From positions 1-17,419 of the forward strand of contig LSSN01001295.1 of the NCBI GenBank assembly GCA_001970855.1: a DNA stretch of 17,419 nt, given 5' to 3'. Positions 10,327-17,419 of the stretch are shown here, one piece after another (the first letter of the stretch is position 1; each line of letters opens with the position of its first letter). Under the pieces are notes generated by a model that saw nothing but the letters and a program-made list of their open reading frames with translations, was not told the origin of the DNA and made no database searches. This DNA is from Smittium culicis (lineage: Eukaryota > Kickxellomycota > Harpellomycetes > Harpellales > Legeriomycetaceae). The position numbers were made by a program, and so were the translations under genes.

Positions 10327-10619
10327 CCTATAAATTTAAAGAGAAACCAATGTTATAAAGAGATAATTAGAGCTGCTGAATTTGAAGTATTTAATCGAAG
10401 AGTAGGGTATTATGATATATCAGCTAAGAGTTGGGTGTAGAGAAGTAAAACAAATATTAAAATTGAATTGTTTAAAGTCGCGAGAAGCAAAAATCAACAA
10501 AATTGAGATCGACGATCTAAGATACGTTATTATTGGCTATACTATCGCCAAGCGATGAATTGCTTCTGATATGAACATGATTGGACAGATAAATAGTAAG
10601 ACTCGTTTTTCAAACACCT
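10327..10619 (-). promoter_or_regulatory. Upstream region of the ALDH gene with two CCAAT boxes
   Basis: The 293 bp upstream of the ALDH start are less AT-rich than the DNA beyond. Two CCAAT boxes read in the gene's direction (ATTGG on the plus strand at 10532-10536 and 10580-10584), about 206 and 254 bp before the ATG, a common distance for Hap2/3/5 sites. The second is part of ATTGGACA, an octamer also found twice upstream of STE24. No convincing TATA box was seen. Binding is inferred. Confidence 0.4.
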
Positions 10620-10932
10620 TTAGATAATTTAATTATTTTAATTATTATAGCTATATCAATTATCTCAATTACTTTAATTATTTCAATTATTTTAATTATT
10701 AAAACTAATCAATTATTTCAATTATTTTAATTATTAAAACTAATCAATTATTTCAATTATTTTAATTATTAAAACTAATCAATTATTTCAATTATTATAG
10801 CTAATTGAAATAATATAGCTAATTTAATTATTTTTTTTATAATTGCTATTTCAATTATTTCAAATGTTTCAGCTAGTTTAATTATTACAGCTATTTCAAC
10901 TATTATAACTATTTCAACTATTTTAATTGATT
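10620..10932. repeat. AT-rich minisatellite with a 35-bp higher-order unit
   Basis: This tract is built from variants of a 9-10 bp word (AATTATTTC / AATTATTTT). In the middle, three copies of a 35-bp unit containing AAAACTAATCAATTATTTC are almost exact, with the AAAAC anchor at 10701, 10736 and 10771. The flanks are looser copies carrying ATTATAGCTA inserts. It lies between the ALDH promoter and the STE24 3' end and has no coding potential. Confidence 0.9.
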
Positions 10933-10946
10933 ATTGTATACCAATC

Positions 10947-10952
10947 TTTATT
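10947..10952 (-). terminator. STE24: Probable STE24 poly(A) positioning element
   Basis: TTTATT on the plus strand reads AATAAA on the minus strand, about 50 nt past the STE24 TAA stop. A 13-A run (10983-10995), which is T-rich in the transcript sense, lies between them. The order is plausible for a yeast 3' end. Confidence 0.4.
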
Positions 10953-11001
10953 GTTGGAATTTTAATAGAAAATATGAGTTATAAAAAAAAAAAAATTTGG
11001 G

Positions 11002-12675
11002 TTAGATGGATTTTTTAGAGTTTGAGGAGGATGTGATGGCGTCGAGGCGTTCAACTAGAGGAGGGTGGGAGTAGTGGTAGGCAGAGTAGAGTTTATCAGG
11101 GTTGAGATTACCTTTGTTTTCGACGTGGATCTTGATGAGGCCTTGTTTGAGGTGTTCGTTGTAGCCCAAGCTGCAAGAGAAGGCATCGGCTTCGAATTCA
11201 TGTTTCCTGGACAATTTGTTAAAGTAGTATGTTACAACAGAGTCGACTGGTTGGTAAAGGTATTGGTACAAGGTGAATCCGATGAAGACTGGCATGGTGC
11301 TGAAGCCAAAATCAGAGTAGAGCTTTTGTTGGACAATTACAAGACTGAAGAGGTAGAAAATGACAAATATTTGGACTTGGCTGATAATAAGCATTTTTAC
11401 AACGTGGTTCATTTTCCAATGGCCAAGTTCGTGCGCGAGGATGGCACAAACTTCTTCGAGGTTAGTTTGTTTGATCAAGGTATCGTAAAGAACAATTCTC
11501 TTGTTTTTAAAGAAGCCGTACATGTATGCGTTACTGTGTCCAGAGCGCTTGCTGCCATCGATGACATATAATTTCTTCAATGGGAAGTCTAAACGTGCAG
11601 CTAATTCTTCGATTTTAACTTTAAGCTCGCCGTCTTCTAGGGGAGTAAATTTATTGAAGAGGGGTTGAATGAAGGTGGGGAAGATAGTAATACCAATTAT
11701 TTGGATAAACATCATGAAAAGCATAACATAAAAGTAAAAATTATCGCCAGTTTTGCTAATAGTGTAGAGTAAGCCGGACAAGATCAAAGAGCCAAAGCTG
11801 GCAGTAAGAGCTAAAGTTTTGATAAAGTCAGTAATGTATAAGCTGATGGTTTGTTTGTTAAAACCATGTTTTTGTTCGACAACAAAGGTGCCGTACAAAT
11901 CGAAAGGAATGTTAGTAACGCTGTTTACAAAGGAGGTCGCAATAAAGAAGAGAATAGAATGAGTGATTTCATATTCGGGACCATATCCGAGACGAGTTTG
12001 CATAAAATCACCGATCAAGTTCCAAAAAGCGGGTAAAACATCATAACATAGAACAAGAGTTGTTTTAATTTGATCGATGAGAGATTGAGTAAGTTTTAGA
12101 GAACTTTTATCAAGGCCATAAGAGTTGGCTTCAAGGAATGCTTTTCTGGTAACTATTGAGCGGATAGGGATAGGTCTATTGACTCCGTGAAGCATGTCGC
12201 GTTGTCTAACATCTAGGTAAGCATCCCAGACGTATGCTCCCCAGCTGAATATAAGTATTAGCCTCTTATATGGGAGGGTGGTGAGACAGTTGCTCATATA
12301 AGCGATTAGATTAAAATAGATCGACTGAAAATCCAAGAAAGTTTTAGGCAAGCTTTGGACAAAAATGGAGTAATTTTGAGGTAATGCTTTTAAGTTTTCG
12401 GAAAGGTTGGTAAAGAAAGGCCATACATTGGCAATGAACGAAAAAATAGGTTGCAAAGCTGGAATAAAGTCGGCAAGCGAGGGACCAATTGCGGTGATGA
12501 ACAAGATTAATATCAAGGAAATAGTTAAAATTCCCAAGTATACACCATCGATGATATCATCGGTCAGCCCTTGGGTTTTTACAACCTTAATTAAAGAGTC
12601 GATTTCTTCGTTAGTAGGTTGCTCGACTGGGCTAGAATCAACGAGTGTTTGCTGTCCAGCAAGTTCGTCGCTCAT
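11002..12675 (-). CDS. STE24: CAAX prenyl protease Ste24 with N-terminal extension
   Basis: Ste24 is an intramembrane zinc metalloprotease of the ER and inner nuclear membrane. It removes the -AAX tripeptide from prenylated CAAX proteins, makes a second cut in the a-factor precursor in yeast, and clears clogged translocons. The 557-aa product has the zinc motif HELGH at 415-419 and the third ligand Glu493 in KHEFEADAF. It also has the conserved FNKFTPLEDGELK (340-352), VIDGSKRSGHSNAY (371-384) and YHYSHPPLVERL (533-544). It ends KKSI, a dilysine KKXX ER-retrieval signal as in S. cerevisiae. The family start aligns near YKRLI at 136, so residues 1-125 are extra: a polar Asp/Glu-rich N-terminus, a strong membrane segment (about 45-67) and further hydrophobic stretches. 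The start is the ATG at 12673-12675; an in-frame stop lies 21 bases upstream. Met127 would give a family-length protein and is the alternative start. The only CTG is Leu37. Confidence 0.96.
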   Translation of the reverse strand: MSDELAGQQTLVDSSPVEQPTNEEIDSLIKVVKTQGLTDDIIDGVYLGILTISLILILFITAIGPSLADFIPALQPIFSFIANVWPFFTNLSENLKALPQNYSIFVQSLPKTFLDFQSIYFNLIAYMSNCLTTLPYKRLILIFSWGAYVWDAYLDVRQRDMLHGVNRPIPIRSIVTRKAFLEANSYGLDKSSLKLTQSLIDQIKTTLVLCYDVLPAFWNLIGDFMQTRLGYGPEYEITHSILFFIATSFVNSVTNIPFDLYGTFVVEQKHGFNKQTISLYITDFIKTLALTASFGSLILSGLLYTISKTGDNFYFYVMLFMMFIQIIGITIFPTFIQPLFNKFTPLEDGELKVKIEELAARLDFPLKKLYVIDGSKRSGHSNAYMYGFFKNKRIVLYDTLIKQTNLEEVCAILAHELGHWKMNHVVKMLIISQVQIFVIFYLFSLVIVQQKLYSDFGFSTMPVFIGFTLYQYLYQPVDSVVTYYFNKLSRKHEFEADAFSCSLGYNEHLKQGLIKIHVENKGNLNPDKLYSAYHYSHPPLVERLDAITSSSNSKKSI

Positions 12676-12933
12676 TTTAAGCAAAATTTGAAAAGATTAA
12701 ATACTAGTTCAAAAGACTGTAATAAGCGCAAAATAGAAAAATGTTAGGATATTAATTTTTGTCTGAAGCTTAAAACATTAAAGATAGTACAAATACGAAT
12801 AAACTTGTAAAAGGAATTTTATGGAAAATACCTCTAACTAAATATACTTTAGCTTTTTAACAAAAAAACAAAAACTGACCAGATAATAAATTCAAAGACT
12901 TTGCCTATAATCGACCTCTATCAACCTGACTTG

Positions 12934-13167
12934 CCAATAATATTCCTTAATTCCACCGACACCACTTAATACCCAATGATAATTGGACAACTACTCATCC
13001 CCCAATAGCTGTATTCCTTCTTACTCACAGCCAATAAATGATGGAGATCTTCGCAAACTCATAAAATACTCTACCAGTAAACCAATTATTAGATCTCTCA
13101 TAATTAGTAATAATATAATCATTGGACAAACACTTAGTTTGCATATTCATTAATGCCATTTAATTGG
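12934..13167. promoter_or_regulatory. CCAAT-box cluster upstream of STE24
   Basis: Eight CCAAT/ATTGG pentamers fall in 234 bp. CCAAT is at 12934, 12973, 13002, 13031 and 13082; ATTGG is at 12982, 13121 and 13163. ATTGGACAA occurs twice (12982 and 13121). Elsewhere in the gene-free DNA these pentamers are far sparser. The cluster is 260-490 bp upstream of STE24 and 166-400 bp upstream of the small plus-strand ORF at 13333, so it could serve either or both. CCAAT is the binding site of the Hap2/3/5 complex; actual binding is inferred. Confidence 0.45.
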
Positions 13168-13332
13168 GCCATCTTTAGTGTGACCAGATCAATGCATAGA
13201 AATTTTAAACATACAGTTTAACACATAAACGAAATAAAACAATCAATAGTAATACACATTGTTGAACAATGATAAAAACGCAAAACTACTCACTTTTTTT
13301 TTTAATCGTTTAGTTTATTAAACACAATCTAA

Positions 13333-13539
13333 ATGTATACTGAAAACTATCAAAAAGTATTTAAAAGTTATATTAAATATCATAACAGTAATTTTTCAAC
13401 ATTCCCCCCTCTGCCGCTCTATGAGCTACATACCCACTGGACATCGTTTCTACGGATGTGGAGACATATACTTCATGATTATTTATTAAATTGGATATTT
13501 GAGATTCTTAAAATTTACATTCAGCTTCAACTATTTTAA
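13333..13539 (+). CDS. Doubtful small ORF, 68 aa
   Basis: The family was not recognised. The ORF encodes MYTENYQKVF at the start and a Trp/His/Leu-rich second half (WTSFLRMWRHILHDYLLNW). Three things favour a real gene. The codons at 13400-13480 are much richer in GC than the surroundings. The cluster of CCAAT boxes lies upstream. TATATATATA followed by AATAAA (13546-13561) begins seven bases after the stop, just where a yeast poly(A) signal would be. Against it are the short length, lack of any known domain, and the AT-rich setting where a frame of this size can occur by chance. It could instead be a fragment of a decayed gene. Confidence 0.22.
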   Translation: MYTENYQKVFKSYIKYHNSNFSTFPPLPLYELHTHWTSFLRMWRHILHDYLLNWIFEILKIYIQLQLF

Positions 13540-13545
13540 TCCTCC

Positions 13546-13561
13546 TATATATATAAATAAA
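13546..13561 (+). terminator. TATATA/AATAAA element after the small ORF
   Basis: An alternating TA tract runs directly into AATAAA (13556-13561), seven bases past the stop of the 68-codon ORF. It resembles the arrangement after SPT5. The alternating tract could equally be a TATA-type element, or chance in this AT-rich DNA. Confidence 0.25.
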
Positions 13562-14957
13562 AGCTCAAGAATCAAACTGAAGTTTTTATGATTTAGATGA
13601 ATATAACAATAAATGGGCTTTTTCTTAATACTCATTCATACTAAAAAATTTTAAAATGTAAAAATGTCTCAAACTAAAAAAATTTGGGTATATTAAATAC
13701 CACCATCAAAAATCAGAAATTTTTATCTGCCAATATGCAATTTATATATGGAAATAATTATAAATTTATTCACAGGTTTTTGCTGCACTCAAATCCTAAA
13801 AACTCTATATAAAATATTAATTCGGCAAAATAATCAATCAATTGATCAAGTTAATAAACAATCAACTTTCATATATTCATTCAAAGTTTATTAAACTATA
13901 TTAATCAGATAATCACAATCGCAATTTTAAATTTTATTTATTAAATTATCAAGTATTTATACATATTTTTTAATCCAATCAAGTAAAAAATACAATAAAA
14001 ATAATGCTTTGAGAATAATTTATTAACAATACTAATATAAATATAAATTAAAGTTAACTTTTATTTCGTGAGATTGACCAATTTGATTCTATAATTTGAT
14101 TTTGTTTTTTTATTACGAATATAATATATATCTTTTTTAATTCTTAGTAATTTGAATTGATTTAAATTCATTATATCTAAATTTTAATTAGGTATTTATT
14201 AGGGTAAATGAATGAAAAAAAACATTAAAATACATCTATTTCTCAATAACTTTCAGCAATAAGAATTATAAAACCACCTCCACTCTTTATAATGATTTAT
14301 CCACCATCCTAAAACAATTTAATGTAATTTATTAGTTTAATACTGCAATTAATTAAATGAAATCCGTATGCTATATACTATTTTAAAATTAATTCCAAAA
14401 AAAAAAAAAAAAAAATAGATTTATAATATTCAGAGTGGAAAACAAAACTAGTTTGAAAATTACAAAAGACAAACCAAAAGAAATATTATACATATCGCTT
14501 TTTGGGATATTTAAGCAACGGTACCGAAAATTTTAAACTTTATATCAAGTACAATAACATAAAATCTACAACAAAAATTATTTATAAAAAAAAAAATCTT
14601 AACAAAACATGCTGAATTTCATCTTTATATCTGCTATATATAAGCCAAGAAAAAAAAAAAAAAAAGATAAAAAAATACTCCCTAAAATAAAAATATTATT
14701 AATTTCATTTTAAATCACCCTATTGTAATAACTATTTCCATAATCTTTCATTTTTATTGTTTATTACATACAATTTCAATAAAAATAAACCACAAAAACG
14801 CAATCATATTATTATAGACTATGCCTTTTTTTTTCAGTTGATAATAATTAATTTATAGATAATTGCAAAATACCTTATATTTTTATATTTAGCTCGAGGT
14901 GTTGGAAATTAGATTTACATTTTGATATTCGCGAGCTATTTCTTGATGTATTAAAAA

Positions 14958-14979
14958 TTTCTTTATTTGAATAAAGAAA
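14958..14979. repeat. Perfect 10-bp inverted repeat with 2-nt centre
   Basis: TTTCTTTATT and AATAAAGAAA flank a central TG, giving a perfect 22-bp hairpin or cruciform candidate in the right arm. Its function is unknown. It could be a two-way 3'-end signal, since AATAAA reads on both strands, but no gene ends next to it. Confidence 0.7.
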
Positions 14980-17045
14980 CTAAATAGCTAGAATATTTCG
15001 ATTTAGTCATTTGTGATTAATCAACGTGTAAATTTCGCTATTAAGCTGTTTTAACTCTTTTTGACCTATAAATGAAAAATTATCTAGGTTTATATAAATT
15101 TGTTACTGAAAAAATATCTAAATGCTTTATAGCTATTTAGTTGACGGATAAAAATTAATCGGCTATGGATAATAATTAAATCCAAATATATGCTCTTATA
15201 TGAAACTAAAAGATATCATCAAAAATATTGAATATAAAATATCCTGATTTCAAATAAAGTACTCGCTTTTATATCATATATTTAAAAAGCAGTATATTAA
15301 TATAATTATTCATGGTATTAAATATATTGGATACATTTTAGCTTAATATCAAAGAGTGAAAAAAAATCTAATTTTAAAATACCATTTAAACTGTATTTCT
15401 TGGACATAAATTAAAAAAAAATTTTTTTGAATAAAATCTGGAAATTTCAAAATATTAACCTATCTAAGTTCTATTAAAATCTTGAAAGAAATTCAATTTT
15501 AGCATAAGATATCACTACCTATTAGTCATGAGAAAATGTGTATTATGATCCAAAATTATACAGCTAAATATTCGAAAGATAAAATAATTAATATTATTTT
15601 ATCTAAGTTCAATTATATTGAATTTGAAGCGAATTTTTTTTTTTGTTAATCGAAATTTATCCAAGCTGAAAAACACTAATTAAGAAGGTCAAAAACTCGG
15701 GTAAAATGTAAATTATTTATTCTATTTACAAATTTACAGAATCATTACGAATTTGAAATTCATGGAAGAGATTTTGGCCTTTTTAAACCTGAAGTTTACT
15801 TGACGATACATACATTTTAATAAATTTATCGAGAAACTTTGGTAAATGAATGTTTTAGTATTATAAAAAATTTCCTAAAAATTTCACAATCTATCATAAT
15901 ATGAACTAATTTTATAGGCACTTAAATTATAGCCGTTCAGCGCTTTTTATAATGATATGTTTCTTCGAGTTATGGTGATTTTTTTCCTGAAAATTATCAT
16001 TTTTAATTATAATTCGTGTTGTGGTGGTAATTTCATATGATATCTGCGCTTTTTTGGGCACAAGACAGAAATATCCAATTTATGGTATGGATTTTTCAAG
16101 CAATATGAGGATTAACATAATGTTTTATGAAAATAATTGTGATGAGGAAAATTATGTCAAGAACATCAGAAAGAGAATACTGTTATGATTATCATATAAA
16201 CCTTTGTAGAAAGGATTTTCTCATATATTCGTTCACATTATTTTATAATTGTTTATATAGCTACAAATTGTAAGTAAATACAGACCTTTGAAGAAAGAAA
16301 TCAACTAATGTATATAACATTTTAAGTAAATATAATTCAAGATGTAGCTTTAGTAAAAGTAATCTGTATACTTATGGGATAATACACATACCAAGGCTGA
16401 ATAGAAAAATAATAATAAATAGTGAGCAAATTGTGGTCTTTTTTCGAGCGGATCTTTTTTTTTAGCTATTTTTGGATAACAATATTAATAAAATTTTAAA
16501 TCATATATTCCAATTTCATTATAATCACGATCTGATATAAATTTTCGAACAGATAAGTTGTTAATCAATTTTACATTTTCAGATAAATGATAAAATAATG
16601 TAGCAAATTGATCGAAGTAAAAAAAATTTTCTGGAAATTGTGGCGCCAATAAAATTATTTAACAAATTTGGACAGTTTTCAAATCTAATAAAAATTAGGA
16701 TAAAAAATCAACGAAGAAAAATTTATTAAAAAAATGATTCAATATTTTTAGAATTCATCCCTGGTGGCTTAGGATAAGTTAAAGATTAAACAGATGAGAA
16801 AATTTTGCTTTCAAACCCTAATGGAGGTAATAGTATATAAATAAAAGAAAAATTTCTTTCTCGGGTATAGAAATCTTGTATCAGATTCATCACGTTTAAA
16901 AAACTACACAATAACTTTAAAAAAGATAAAAAATAATCGTTTATATCATTTAACTCTTGAATACCATTAATTTATCAATAATTTATTATAATAGATAAAT
17001 ATATACAAAATAATTTTATTTTAATATTTTTTTGCACAGAAGAAC

Positions 17046-17089
17046 TTTGACAGAGTGTAATGATGAATTTTGATAAATTCATTGTCAAA
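17046..17089. repeat. Nested inverted repeat near the right end
   Basis: Outer arms TTTGACA (17046-17052) and TGTCAAA (17083-17089) enclose inner arms ATGAATTT (17063-17070) and AAATTCAT (17075-17082) around a TGAT loop. Together they form a 15-bp stem with a 10-nt bulge on the left side only. It lies about 180 bp before the hexamer array. Confidence 0.65.
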
Positions 17090-17267
17090 TAAGAGGTTTG
17101 TGCAAAATTTTTGAAGATTTTTTTACTAATAAAGGGGGTTTTTTTTTTCTTTTATGGAATTTCCATGCAAATTAGTATGAAATTTTCTCGCTTTTTTATT
17201 TTATTTGTTACTTATTTTTTTAAATACTCAATTTTATATAGAGAATCAAAAAAAAACTCCAAAATCT

Positions 17268-17419
17268 TAAGAATAAGAATAAGAATAAGAATAAGAATAA
17301 GAATAAGAATAAGAATAAGAATAAGAATAAGAATAAGAATAAGAATAAGAATAAGAATAAGAATAAGAATAAGAATAAGAATAAGAATAAGAATAAGAAT
17401 AAGAATAAGAATAAGAATA
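17268..17419. repeat. Perfect (AATAAG)n hexamer array at the window end
   Basis: About 25 uninterrupted copies of TAAGAA/AATAAG fill the last 152 bp and run to the final base with no mismatch. The given strand has no C. This is either a microsatellite at which an assembly stopped or, less likely, an unusual chromosome-end repeat. Confidence 0.98.

Larger units (their letters stand above)
13562..17267. other. Gene-free AT-rich right arm
   Basis: About 3.7 kb without a recognisable gene. From about 13.6 to 14.8 kb the given strand is A- and C-rich and G-poor, the reverse of the T-rich left arm. It has many A runs (14398-14415, 14650-14665). Two hairpins (14958-14979, 17046-17089) and one start-less 65-codon open frame (15991-16188) are the only structured items seen. 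No tRNA, snRNA, LTR or centromere element was recognised. Confidence 0.6.

Noticed and set aside
10953..10970. TGTTGGAATTTTAATAG resembling the start of a Ty1 delta LTR
   Set aside because: Only a short match; no matching CAACA end, target duplication or element body.
11065..11571. 168-codon plus-strand frame opposite STE24
   Set aside because: Antisense shadow of the catalytic region of STE24; no independent features.
12676..12684. Upstream TTG as STE24 start
   Set aside because: The ATG three codons further in is the normal eukaryotic start; TTG initiation has no support.
12870..13090. Partly open frames on both strands in the C-rich stretch upstream of STE24
   Set aside because: Each frame has several stops and neither strand gives a recognisable protein; better explained as promoter DNA.
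842..14283. ACCACCTCCAC shared at 842-852 and 14273-14283
   Set aside because: Unusual 11-mer for AT-rich DNA, but only two copies with unlike flanks; too little to call a motif.
14878..14892. Replication-origin-like consensus (TTTTATATTTA)
   Set aside because: Matches are expected often in DNA this AT-rich; the consensus has no weight here.

Overview
The window looks like nuclear DNA from a budding yeast (Saccharomycotina), probably outside the Saccharomyces family. Three conserved eukaryotic genes sit in very AT-rich DNA. SPT5 has a short intron in the middle of the gene. The dense AT-rich intergenic DNA carries yeast-like 3'-end signals (TATATA followed by AATAAA). CTG codons are almost absent: I count 4 in about 2,530 codons, while CTC is common. 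That points to a lineage where CUG decoding has been disturbed (for example the Ascoidea/Saccharomycopsis/Serinales neighbourhood), although at least one CTG sits where leucine is expected. The species itself is an inference and is not settled by this sequence.

Layout: 1-3238 is gene-free, T-rich DNA. 3239-3797 holds a possible decayed coding region. 3844-8059 (+) is SPT5, two exons, 1373 aa, with an unusually long tail. The tail has a 14-residue Trp-Gly repeat, then a seven-copy 12-residue RGG repeat, then TP motifs. 8060-8520 is the convergent intergenic gap. 8521-10326 (-) is a membrane-anchored aldehyde dehydrogenase of the Msc7 type. 10327-11001 holds its promoter and an AT-rich minisatellite. 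11002-12675 (-) is STE24, the CAAX prenyl protease, with an extra N-terminal membrane segment of about 125 residues. 12934-13167 holds a dense cluster of CCAAT boxes, followed by a doubtful 68-codon ORF at 13333-13539 (+). 13562-17267 is gene-free apart from hairpins and a few open frames without starts. 17268-17419 is a perfect AATAAG-type hexamer array that runs to the last base.

The three genes do not form a pathway. SPT5 acts in Pol II elongation, STE24 in protease processing of prenylated proteins at the ER/nuclear envelope, and the ALDH is probably an ER-membrane enzyme. The most unusual material is the SPT5 C-terminal architecture, the STE24 extension, the CTG depletion, the CCAAT cluster, and the long gene-poor arms with traces of decayed reading frames.
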